Notes under the pieces: generated by a model
What the model saw: only the letters and a program-made list of their open reading frames with translations
Database searches by the model: none
What the model was told of the DNA's origin: nothing
Translations under genes and position numbers: made by a program
Origin: Candidatus Tariuqbacter arcticus
GTDB lineage: Bacteria; Electryoneota; Tariuqbacteria; Tariuqbacterales; Tariuqbacteraceae
NCBI GenBank assembly: GCA_013202315.1
Contig: JABMRZ010000114.1
Span: 1 to 5,072 of the forward strand
Length of the DNA stretch: 5,072 nucleotides
Direction of reading: 5' to 3'
In this document: in pieces, positions 1-4,976 of the stretch
How positions within the stretch are numbered: position 1 is the first letter of the stretch
How the letters are laid out: each line of letters begins with the position of its first letter

Positions 1-120
1 TATAGGCTGTGGGCTGTGGGCTTGTAGGCTGTAGGCTATGGGCTATAGGCTGTGGGCTGTGGGCTTGTAGGCTGTAGGCTATGGGCTATAGGCTGTAGGG
101 AAATAGGCTATGGGCTGTAG
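1..120. repeat. Left heptamer array of the S23 cassette (TAGGCTR units)
   Basis: The region is made almost entirely of 7-bp units of the form TAGGCTG, TGGGCTG, TAGGCTA and TGGGCTA. A higher-order unit of 43 bp (six heptamers plus one base) is perfectly duplicated: bases 1-43 equal bases 44-86, and a partial third copy begins at 87. The array is interrupted by AGGGAAA near 97-103 and ends at 120. Bases 68-94 are an exact 27-nt inverted match to 537-563 on the other side of the S23 gene. The inner edge 103-120 matches the reverse complement of 526-543 at 17 of 18 bases. The array begins at the window edge, so its true left end is not visible. No gene is seen here. Confidence 0.93.
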
Positions 121-124
121 ATTT

Positions 125-153
125 TTGAATTAAATACATTTCTTTATTATATT
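125..153 (+). promoter_or_regulatory. Candidate sigma-70-like promoter of the S23 gene
   Basis: TTGAAT (125-130) and TATATT (148-153) are separated by exactly 17 bases in an AT-rich gap between the left heptamer array and the start codon at 160. A start site about 7 bases after the -10 box would fall on or next to the ATG, so the transcript would be leaderless or nearly so. This agrees with the lack of any purine-rich Shine-Dalgarno before the ATG. It rests on motif reading only, and AT-rich DNA produces such matches by chance. Confidence 0.35.
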
Positions 154-159
154 TCAAAT

Positions 160-531
160 ATGTCAAGAGATTATAAAAAGCTTCGCGTATTTAAGATGGC
201 GGATGAACTTGCAGTCGAAGTATATCGAACTACGAAAAGATTTCCAAAGAATGAGATGTTTGGGATTACTTCTCAACTTAGGCGAGCCGCTCTATCCGTT
301 CCCACAAATATTGTCGAAGGTTCCCATCGTTCAACTATTGGCGACTATCTTCGTTTTCTTGATATTGCGCTTGGCTCTCTGGCTGAAACAGGTTATCTCA
401 TAGACTTTTCGGCTCGATTAGGTTATCTTGACTCGGAAAACGCGGATAACTTGCGAAAATCATATTTGGATTGTATTCGGTCATTGAAAGCGCTAATTAA
501 GTCACTTCGCTCAAAGACTGTAAACCTATAG
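160..531 (+). CDS. S23-type four-helix-bundle protein
   Basis: This 123-aa protein belongs to the four-helix-bundle family first known from proteins encoded in intervening sequences of 23S rRNA genes (S23 / IVS proteins); the Avd accessory protein of diversity-generating retroelements shares the fold. Visible family signatures are an N-terminal YKKLRVF..A helix, FP..E.FG.TSQLRRAA (28-44), the conserved S46-P48-N50-I51-E53-G54 turn, the FL.IA.GSL.E helix (66-76), and LGYL (87-90) leading into a Lys/Arg-rich last helix. The length is typical, so it is probably intact. The molecular role of the family is poorly known; a basic surface and RNA or nucleic-acid binding are often suggested. The gene opposes the phage genes, is more AT-rich by eye (about 45% GC against nearly 60% in parts of terL), and is enclosed by inverted heptamer arrays. 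Its TAG stop (529-531) lies inside the right array. No reverse transcriptase or rRNA sequence is present, so neither a retroelement nor an rRNA insertion is supported here. Confidence 0.9.
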   Translation: MSRDYKKLRVFKMADELAVEVYRTTKRFPKNEMFGITSQLRRAALSVPTNIVEGSHRSTIGDYLRFLDIALGSLAETGYLIDFSARLGYLDSENADNLRKSYLDCIRSLKALIKSLRSKTVNL

Positions 532-570
532 CCCATAGCCTATAGCCCATAGCCTACAGCCTATAGCCTA
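525..570. repeat. Right heptamer array of the S23 cassette (inverted)
   Basis: These are inverted copies of the TAGGCTR heptamer, read on the plus strand as AGCCTAT, AGCCCAT and AGCCTAC units. Bases 537-563 are the exact reverse complement of 68-94 (27 nt). The array contains the stop codon of the S23 gene (plus strand TAG, 529-531) and ends on the stop codon of terL (minus strand TAG, 568-570). The two convergent genes therefore both terminate inside one 46-bp repeat. The CTATAG core gives TAG on either strand. Confidence 0.92.
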
Positions 571-1890
571 CCTCCCCATTCCCCTCACCCTCGCCTGCTT
601 CACCTGCGCCGACGGGGCATACAGATAATTGACCGCGAAATACCGCAGAGCATCCATCGAATGGTCGCAGATTCCATCCTTCTCCGGCTCATCAGCTCCG
701 GGTTTCCAGCGGTAGCGGCGAATGTCTTCGGTTAAACGATTGATATTGGGGGAAAAGAAGAGCCGGGTTTCACCATTGGCGTCTCTGAGAAGAGATTTGA
801 CCAATTCCACTCCGGTGGCGATGCGGCTGGGACGGTAGCGCAGTTTGAATCCGGCGCGCTTCAGCCTTTCGATGGGGGCTATCCCTTCCGAATCGACTGA
901 AGCCCCAGCCGGGTCGCAGGCGGTGAAGACCACCTTCTCTTCCGCAATTCCATACTTCGCATCCATTCCTTTAATGGTCTTAATCATTTGTTCAACGGTG
1001 GCGTCATCTCCCGCCCATTCATCGAAGACTACCAATTTCCCGCCGTCGATTTCCTGCAGCCAGAGGACAAAGGGGTGCCGGTAACCGAAGTCAATCGCCC
1101 GGAAGACCGGCTGCGCCGGATTATATCTGTGATTCTGAAGTAAAATATTGTTCCCGGTGAATTCAGGGTAGACCAGGTCTGATGAACCCTCGAAAGAAAT
1201 CTCATATTCGCGCCGCCATTCGACTTCAGACAAACCCTTCCTCGCATTTTCCGCCCAGGCTTCGTCCCTTTCGGGATGCGATTTCCAATGAACCTTGTGG
1301 ATGGCGAACCCATTTTCCGGGGCGCCCTTGACCAGTTCGGCGAAGATACCACCCGACCCATTCGGGGTCGACACCCCGACGAAGCTGGCGCCGTTGTCCA
1401 AACACGGCTTCAATGCGGTCCATATCTTATCTGAAAAGGGGGTGAAGGCCATTTCGTCCCAGAAGACCGAAGTTGGTGAGTGCATCCTGGGCGCATCTTC
1501 TGTAGCAGGTAAGCTGATTATCCGCCCACGCTTGCTAATTTCCAATTCGCTTCGGTTTCGAGTGGAACTGCCGAGCCTGAGTTTGCGAGGGAGATGGTCG
1601 AAGATGAAGCAAATCCGCCTCAGCAACTCATCGGCGCTGAATTGATTCTTCGACAGCAATAAATGCAGTCCCCCATCGAGGGCGCGAAATAATGTAAGAG
1701 CGCACATTATCCAGGAAACCATCATTTGACGCGACTTCGGAATCAACAAGAACTTGTGCATAGTCAAAGAACGGGCGGTTTCATTCAGAAACCGGTAATC
1801 GGGGAATTGGGTCACTCCCTTCAACGGGTGCAGGGTCGATGTCCAATTACGAAGGAACATTTCAAAGATTTCAATTCTGCCGTTTTCCAT
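568..1890 (-). CDS. terL: Phage terminase large subunit (TerL)
   Basis: TerL is the packaging motor: an N-terminal ATPase drives DNA into the procapsid at the portal, and a C-terminal RNase H-like nuclease cuts the concatemer. Motifs in order: Walker A-like PKSRQMMVSW (51-60); Walker B SVFWDE (141-146, D145 and E146); motif III GVSTPNG (172-178); nuclease acidic residues D267 in AIDFGY, D326 in ACDPAG, and D409/D413 in DHSMD. At 440 aa it is a normal full-length TerL. The start at 1890 is supported by AAGGA (1896-1900) with a 5-base gap. It overlaps the upstream 87-aa gene by 20 bases, indicating translational coupling. The Walker A loop has Met-Met where many relatives have Met-Gly, and it lacks a GK pair; it keeps the SRQ arginine typical of TerL. 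The stop codon lies in the heptamer array at 525-570. No portal gene follows within the window. Confidence 0.95.
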   Translation of the reverse strand: MENGRIEIFEMFLRNWTSTLHPLKGVTQFPDYRFLNETARSLTMHKFLLIPKSRQMMVSWIMCALTLFRALDGGLHLLLSKNQFSADELLRRICFIFDHLPRKLRLGSSTRNRSELEISKRGRIISLPATEDAPRMHSPTSVFWDEMAFTPFSDKIWTALKPCLDNGASFVGVSTPNGSGGIFAELVKGAPENGFAIHKVHWKSHPERDEAWAENARKGLSEVEWRREYEISFEGSSDLVYPEFTGNNILLQNHRYNPAQPVFRAIDFGYRHPFVLWLQEIDGGKLVVFDEWAGDDATVEQMIKTIKGMDAKYGIAEEKVVFTACDPAGASVDSEGIAPIERLKRAGFKLRYRPSRIATGVELVKSLLRDANGETRLFFSPNINRLTEDIRRYRWKPGADEPEKDGICDHSMDALRYFAVNYLYAPSAQVKQARVRGMGR

Positions 1891-2134
1891 CGTCTTCCTT
1901 CAGAGTTTCCCACAGGTTGACTTCTTTGTCATCATCAAGCAGATTTGGAATATCCGGATAGATATACTTCGCCGCCTGCACACTGCCCCGGCGGGCTTCG
2001 GCTATCATCCTCTCCACTACTGCAACTAAATTTTCACGCAGCAGCTTCGCCGCCTGTTTATAGACGCCGCCTTCATCATACCGCAATTCCGGGAACATCT
2101 CCAATTGTTCAGGGTCGAAGGGACTTGCGTTCAT
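1871..2134 (-). CDS. Small protein before TerL, candidate terminase small subunit
   Basis: This 87-aa protein is not recognised with certainty. Position argues for a small terminase or related DNA-recognition partner: it lies directly upstream of terL, overlaps it by 20 bases, and has a strong AGGTGA Shine-Dalgarno. The sequence is short, mostly helical and acidic at its C-terminus. Residues 25-57 (YKQAAKLLRENLVAVVERMIAEARRGSVQAAKY) form two predicted helices, and the ARRGSVQAAKYI stretch resembles the 'gDv.AlKllld' helix found in some small-terminase-like phage proteins. No full helix-turn-helix is evident, and it is shorter than most TerS proteins (commonly 120-180 aa). Alternatives are a reduced TerS or an unrelated packaging accessory protein. 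Confidence 0.7.
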   Translation of the reverse strand: MNASPFDPEQLEMFPELRYDEGGVYKQAAKLLRENLVAVVERMIAEARRGSVQAAKYIYPDIPNLLDDDKEVNLWETLKEDDGKRQN

Positions 2135-2138
2135 TATA

Positions 2139-2144
2139 TCACCT
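2139..2144 (-). promoter_or_regulatory. Ribosome binding site containing the upstream stop codon
   Basis: On the minus strand AGGTGA precedes the ATG at 2134 by four bases. Its TGA (2139-2141) is also the stop codon of the 281-aa gene. Ribosomes ending on the connector gene therefore stop on the Shine-Dalgarno of the 87-aa gene, a layout that usually indicates termination-reinitiation coupling. Confidence 0.75.
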
Positions 2145-2984
2145 ATGCAGGTTCATATTAACCTGAGTCTTTGCGCTCCTTATCGCCGGCTTTGCCAGGA
2201 ACCGTGAGAGCGTATTCCAGGCTTGATTCTGGTAGCGGAGCGACATTTCCCGCCACTGTTCCGTCATATCATCGGAGCTGTTGGAATGAAGTCGGTTCAT
2301 AATATCCATCGCTTTAGCGTTGCAAATGATGGCGATAGCGAGTTCGGTGGCGCCGGTTTTCAACCCTTGGTCGGAGGAACCGGCGTCATACCCTTCCGCC
2401 AGCCGGGCGAGTATTTTATCCTCCGCCTCGGTGATGGCTTCGGAAATCAGCGCATCGGGGATAGTAGAAGCGGTGGTAGTGTAATCCACATAAACGATGC
2501 CGCCGTTGGCGATGCCGCCGCCATTGATGCGCGTCAATGCGCCGGAAGTGTAATCAATGGTGTAATCGGTATCCTTTATATGCACAGTATAATAGAGATA
2601 CCAGATATAGACTTCAGCGCCGTCGCCAATTGAGCCGCCAACTGCGCGGCGGATATTTCCCTCCTCGTAATCCACCACATAATCGGTTCCTTCGATGTGA
2701 ACAGTCGAGCGCAGGGCGTCATCGGTCACCACCACCGAACCGGGGACGATATCAGAATGGTCCAACGCCCGCCAATTGTAACCGTTCAATATTTGAGAAC
2801 CCTCTTCGTAGGGGGTATTCAAATCCATGGTCTTGACTTCTTCCGAACCGGAAGTAATCACCGCCGAATTTAGCTGAACAGAGTCGGTTCCCCATAGTGT
2901 ATGTTCTTCATTTTCCACCGACCCCACCGCCACATCGGACTGCATAAGGTGTTTTTTCACCGTGGCTGAATCTGTCCATGACAT
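2139..2984 (-). CDS. Phage structural protein, head-tail connector-like with duplicated beta unit
   Basis: This 281-aa protein is probably part of the head completion or connector complex. Three parts are visible. Residues 1-18 (start MSWTDSATVKKHLM) look like the first helix of gp6-like or DUF1320-like adaptors. Residues 20-170 are beta-rich and contain two 36-residue units, 94-129 and 133-168, with the pattern TVHI..TDY..DY..G...R...GG.I..G..VY..Y; 18 of 36 positions are identical by eye. Residues 175-266 (IPDALISEAITEAEDKILARL through QNQAWNTLSRFLAK) are helical and fit the remainder of the adaptor fold. The simplest reading is a connector with a beta-domain insert. A purine-rich AAGGGAAG (2991-2998) lies upstream of the ATG at 2984. 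The gene leads the 281-aa/87-aa/terL coupled set. The connector assignment is inference; a virion structural role is likelier than any enzyme. Confidence 0.65.
   Translation of the reverse strand: MSWTDSATVKKHLMQSDVAVGSVENEEHTLWGTDSVQLNSAVITSGSEEVKTMDLNTPYEEGSQILNGYNWRALDHSDIVPGSVVVTDDALRSTVHIEGTDYVVDYEEGNIRRAVGGSIGDGAEVYIWYLYYTVHIKDTDYTIDYTSGALTRINGGGIANGGIVYVDYTTTASTIPDALISEAITEAEDKILARLAEGYDAGSSDQGLKTGATELAIAIICNAKAMDIMNRLHSNSSDDMTEQWREMSLRYQNQAWNTLSRFLAKPAIRSAKTQVNMNLHR
2481..2705 (-). repeat. Intragenic duplication, two 36-codon beta units
   Basis: Codons 94-129 (2598-2705) and 133-168 (2481-2588) of the 281-aa gene encode related units with a 39-residue period. The DNA has diverged much more than the protein pattern, so the duplication is old or recurrent rather than a recent slippage event. 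Confidence 0.8.
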
Positions 2985-3046
2985 ATTTATCTTCCCTTTA
3001 TATTAGTCAGCAGTTCAAATTGTATGGTTCATATCCGTTATTAAAA

Positions 3047-3100
3047 GGTCTCAGGTCTCAGGTCTCAGGTCTCAAGTCTCGTGTCTCAAGTCTCGAGTCA
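3047..3100. repeat. Left heptamer array (GTCTCA family) of the non-coding element
   Basis: Seven consecutive 7-bp units run in register: GGTCTCA four times (3047-3074), then AGTCTCG, TGTCTCA and AGTCTCG (3075-3095), followed by a partial AGTCA. Bases 3069-3095 are an exact 27-nt inverted match to 3314-3340. The array lies about 60 bases upstream of the 281-aa gene's start on the minus strand. Confidence 0.95.
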
Positions 3101-3142
3101 CATATCTTGCAACATTTCCACTCTTCACCACTAGCAGGATTG

Positions 3143-3162
3143 GTCCCAATTCCATTCGGGAC
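3143..3162. other. Hairpin in the core of the non-coding element
   Basis: GTCCC-AAT pairs with ATT-(C)-GGGAC around a TCC loop; one bulged C interrupts the second arm. This gives eight pairs in 20 bases. No T-run follows on either strand, so it does not look like an intrinsic terminator. Confidence 0.5.
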
Positions 3163-3291
3163 GCCTCCACACATGTATTGATACAGCTATATAGTCGAGG
3201 TTGTCTCAACCCAAATACCATAAAATTCAACTCTATTTAATATGAATTTTCAAATCACTATAGTGTTACCATGTTTCGCTTCTCTCAAAAC

Positions 3292-3340
3292 TTGAGACTT
3301 GAGACTTGAGACACGAGACTTGAGACACGAGACTTGAGAC
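3292..3340. repeat. Right heptamer array (TTGAGAC family), inverted to 3047-3100
   Basis: Seven uninterrupted 7-bp units: TTGAGAC three times (3292-3312), then ACGAGAC, TTGAGAC, ACGAGAC and TTGAGAC (3313-3340). Both arms carry the same alternation of CA and CG variants, and 3314-3340 is the exact reverse complement of 3069-3095. The arms were therefore copied from each other or kept in concert, not assembled independently. Confidence 0.95.
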
Positions 3341-3347
3341 ATTATTA

Positions 3348-3719
3348 TCACGATTCCGTAACCTTAACAGTTACCGTGGCAAACAGATCCGTGTTCCCCG
3401 CGACCGAACTAACAAAGACCGCGGTGTTAATCCCGTTCTTCTGCGCATATACCGTGAAGGAGGCGACATCGTAGACCGCATAAACCGAGATGCGGTCGCC
3501 GGCGGAGAATTTAATCTCCCCGGTATCGCTGTGAACGCTGGTTCCATCGTATACATCGATAGCGAGGATGCATCCGTGATAAGGCATCGGATAGCCTTCT
3601 CCAGCCAGTCCCCCGGCGCCCTTCAAATGTTTATCACTGATGACGACTGCATCCCCAAAGGGCAGTACCACGATGGACTGTTCGCTTTTGAGATAATTCA
3701 GTGTTTTATTCACAGTCAT
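3348..3719 (-). CDS. Beta-rich phage structural protein, possible head decoration
   Basis: This is not recognised as a named family. From the chosen start it is 123 aa (first residues MTVNKTLNYL). An upstream ATG at 3749 would add ten residues, but those codons run into repeat DNA and have no Shine-Dalgarno, whereas the ATG at 3719 has GAGG (3725-3728) at a 5-base gap. The protein has no membrane segment or signal peptide. It is rich in alternating hydrophobic and polar residues typical of beta strands (QSIVVLPFGDAVVIS, GDRISVYAVYDVASFTVYAQ, DLFATVTVKVT), with glycine-rich turns (KGAGGLAGEGYP). Lying directly after the major capsid gene, it may be a head decoration or stabilising protein; this rests on position and composition. 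The stop at 3348-3350 lies seven bases from a heptamer array. Confidence 0.7.
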   Translation of the reverse strand: MTVNKTLNYLKSEQSIVVLPFGDAVVISDKHLKGAGGLAGEGYPMPYHGCILAIDVYDGTSVHSDTGEIKFSAGDRISVYAVYDVASFTVYAQKNGINTAVFVSSVAGNTDLFATVTVKVTES

Positions 3720-3724
3720 AAAAG

Positions 3725-3728
3725 CCTC
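3725..3728 (-). promoter_or_regulatory. Ribosome binding site that sets the start of the 123-aa gene
   Basis: GAGG on the minus strand lies five bases before the ATG at 3719. The alternative upstream ATG at 3749 is preceded by repeat sequence without a purine-rich site, so translation probably begins at 3719. Confidence 0.7.
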
Positions 3729-3737
3729 ATTGAAAAA

Positions 3738-3823
3738 GTCATTGGTCATCGTTCATTATGAAAAAGTCTTGTAAGGGCGTTCAATTGAACGCCCCTACCC
3801 ATAATTTTCAGTGACAAATGACG
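3738..3823. mobile_element. Small palindromic repeat element flanked by GTCAYTG heptamers
   Basis: Left arm, plus strand: GTCATTG, GTCATCG and TTCATTA units (3738-3758). Right arm, inverted: CAGTGAC and AAATGACG (3809-3823). The two arms match at about 11 of 14 positions as inverted copies. Between them is a perfect 20-bp palindrome (3775-3794), extended to 28 bases with one mismatched pair (3771-3798). The right arm begins three bases past the mcp stop codon. The whole fills the mcp/123-aa intergenic gap, and its left arm reaches the upstream ATG at 3749 of the 123-aa gene. It resembles a REP-like element and parallels the two larger heptamer-flanked units. Confidence 0.6.
3771..3798. repeat. 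Perfect palindrome / hairpin between mcp and the 123-aa gene
   Basis: GGGCGTTCAA is followed directly by its reverse complement TTGAACGCCC (3775-3794). Outside this, GTA and TAC pair across one A-C mismatch. As RNA it forms a strong stem but needs to open a small loop. On the minus strand a T5 run follows only after about eight bases, so it is at best an imperfect intrinsic terminator or attenuator; a dispersed REP-like sequence is the other reading. Confidence 0.8.
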
Positions 3824-3825
3824 AA

Positions 3826-4902
3826 TTAATAATCGCTTAAGGCAATCGCTTCTTCCACCATAATGGAGAAGACCGATTCCTTGGACACGATGGCGGATTC
3901 CAGTTTCTGGGCGATGATTTTTTCCGCTTCGAGTATCAAAGGCTGGCTGACCGATTCGCGGATGGCGAAGCGGCGGTCCAAAGCCGCCAATTTGGTGCTG
4001 GTGGCGTTGGGAACCACCACCATTTTGGCGTTCACCGGGCGGAATGATTTATAATCGCCGGTGCGGGCGAACAATTCCGATTCCCGCCAGGACAGCGGGT
4101 CGGTGAACTGGGACATATTCAAGATGACTTCGATATCCCCTTTCGTCGCCAAAATATGGGTCATCTGGGCGGGAACCTGAAATGAAGCCGCCAGGTGCAC
4201 TAAATCCGAGAAGGCGAGGGTTCCGGGCGTGCCGTTGAAATAGTCGGCGGCGCCGGAAGATGTGCCGTCGCCGTTGATAATTATATCATAGATGTCATCG
4301 ATTTCATCATAGGCGATTTGCGCGCCCACCCACCAGAGGAAATTCCTGAATTCGGTCAGTTTCTGGTTGCGCACCATCTTGTAAGTGAAATCGAAGCGGC
4401 GCCCTTTATCCTTGATGTTCAGTTCCTTGTCGCGGTAGGCGAGTTTCACTGAGGGATATTCAGCGCCTTCCTCTTTCAGGGCGAGTGATTTCTGAGCTTC
4501 GGTAGTCTTGATGTAGATGGGGCGGACTGAAGGTCCTATGACCGGCACACTGACCGCAATCAATTCGCCCGGATCCTGCACCATCTTATAGCCCCGGCGA
4601 ATTTCCCGCATCATCAATTCGGCGGACAGAATCATCCCTTTGCTGACGAAAAACTCATCAACGGTAACGGTATTCGGTCCCGAAGTCGGGAGGTCGAGGA
4701 CATACAGCAGCCTTTCAAACGCATCCAGCGGCGATGCGAAGTTACCCTTTTCATCGCGGGGGCTGGGGTCGAGTTCTTCCAGATATTCGGAAAGGGATAA
4801 TCCGCGTTCCTGCGCTTCCCGGTACCAGGCGAGCGAACCGGTGCGGGAAAGCTCGGCGACCTTGTCTATCATCCCCTTCGCGGTTGACAAATCCATTGTC
4901 AT
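3826..4902 (-). CDS. Phage major capsid protein (HK97-fold type)
   Basis: The 358-aa protein forms the icosahedral shell. Visible regions fit an HK97-like subunit: an N-terminal helical segment (1-110) rich in Leu and Glu; an extended charged stretch (136-172, ALKEEGAEYPSVKLAYRDKE and on) resembling an E-loop; a long spine-like helix (180-208) ending in INGDGTSSG (209-217), a common capsid turn; an A-domain-like region (225-305); and a C-terminal VVVPN...LAALDRRFAIRES segment with the final strands and helix (306-358). No protease cleavage site can be assigned. The ATG at 4902 has GGAG (4908-4911) five bases upstream, which favours it over the ATG two codons later. It is first in the visible phage gene order and is followed by the palindromic element. 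The family assignment comes from pattern recognition, but capsid identity is well supported by context with TerL. Confidence 0.85.
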   Translation of the reverse strand: MTMDLSTAKGMIDKVAELSRTGSLAWYREAQERGLSLSEYLEELDPSPRDEKGNFASPLDAFERLLYVLDLPTSGPNTVTVDEFFVSKGMILSAELMMREIRRGYKMVQDPGELIAVSVPVIGPSVRPIYIKTTEAQKSLALKEEGAEYPSVKLAYRDKELNIKDKGRRFDFTYKMVRNQKLTEFRNFLWWVGAQIAYDEIDDIYDIIINGDGTSSGAADYFNGTPGTLAFSDLVHLAASFQVPAQMTHILATKGDIEVILNMSQFTDPLSWRESELFARTGDYKSFRPVNAKMVVVPNATSTKLAALDRRFAIRESVSQPLILEAEKIIAQKLESAIVSKESVFSIMVEEAIALSDY

Positions 4903-4907
4903 TTTAA

Positions 4908-4911
4908 CTCC
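4908..4911 (-). promoter_or_regulatory. Ribosome binding site of the major capsid gene
   Basis: GGAG on the minus strand lies five bases before the ATG at 4902. The second ATG, two codons downstream, is too far away to be favoured. Confidence 0.7.
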
Positions 4912-4976
4912 AAATTTAATTGTAAAAACTTATTAACAATTGTGTTGGTTATTTGATTTGAAAGATGTTTTCAACA

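Larger units (their letters stand above)
1..570. mobile_element. Putative heptamer-flanked S23 cassette
   Basis: A single four-helix-bundle gene with its own candidate promoter is bounded by inverted arrays of one heptamer family. The right edge coincides with the 3' end of terL, as if the unit had entered a phage operon exactly at a stop codon. No transposase, integrase or target-site duplication is visible; the left end is outside the window, so a duplication cannot be tested. The repeat boundaries are seen directly. Mobility is inferred from the base composition, the orientation, and the repeated pattern elsewhere in the window (3047-3340 and 3738-3823). Confidence 0.5.
3047..3340. mobile_element. 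Putative non-coding heptamer-flanked element (MITE-like)
   Basis: Inverted GTCTCA-family arrays enclose about 190 bases with no convincing gene, filling the 363-base gap between the 123-aa and 281-aa genes. The core holds several small inverted repeats: GTCCC/GGGAC around AAT-TCC-ATT (3143-3162), GGTTG-TCT-CAACC (3199-3211), AAAATTCA/TGAATTTT (3222-3250) and the palindrome CACTATAGTG (3256-3265). A 38-codon minus-strand reading frame (3058-3174) with a CC..C motif is open but lacks a Shine-Dalgarno and ends inside the repeat. The right arm ends seven bases from the stop codon of the 123-aa gene. The architecture parallels the S23 cassette, but the core carries no S23 gene. Confidence 0.55.

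Noticed and set aside
1..120. CRISPR array
   Set aside because: The units are contiguous heptamers and a 43-bp tandem duplication. There are no unique spacers of constant length and no cas genes.
160..531. Avd of a diversity-generating retroelement, or a 23S rRNA intervening-sequence gene
   Set aside because: No reverse transcriptase, template/variable repeat pair or rRNA sequence is visible in the window. Only membership in the same fold family can be claimed.
845..1645. Open frames on both strands inside terL (for example 845-1084, 1029-1361, 1295-1645)
   Set aside because: They are shadows of the terL frame, with no ribosome binding sites and no recognisable domains.
2978..3181. Plus-strand 67-codon reading frame running across the GTCTCA array
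   Set aside because: Much of it is translated repeat (serine/leucine-rich 7-residue pattern). It has no ribosome binding site and overlaps the start of the 281-aa gene.
3720..3749. Upstream start of the 123-aa gene at 3749
   Set aside because: It has no Shine-Dalgarno and its sequence derives from the GTCATTG repeat arm. The ATG at 3719 has GAGG at a 5-base gap.
3771..3798. Confident Rho-independent terminator after mcp
   Set aside because: The stem is strong, but on the minus strand the T-run starts about eight bases after the stem, and there is no clean U-tract on the plus strand.
4933..4974. Minus-strand promoter for mcp using TTGAAA (4969-4974) or TTGTTA (about 4933-4938)
   Set aside because: TTGAAA pairs only with a poor -10 (TAACCA), and TTGTTA needs a 15-base spacer. 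The region is AT-rich, so chance matches are expected.
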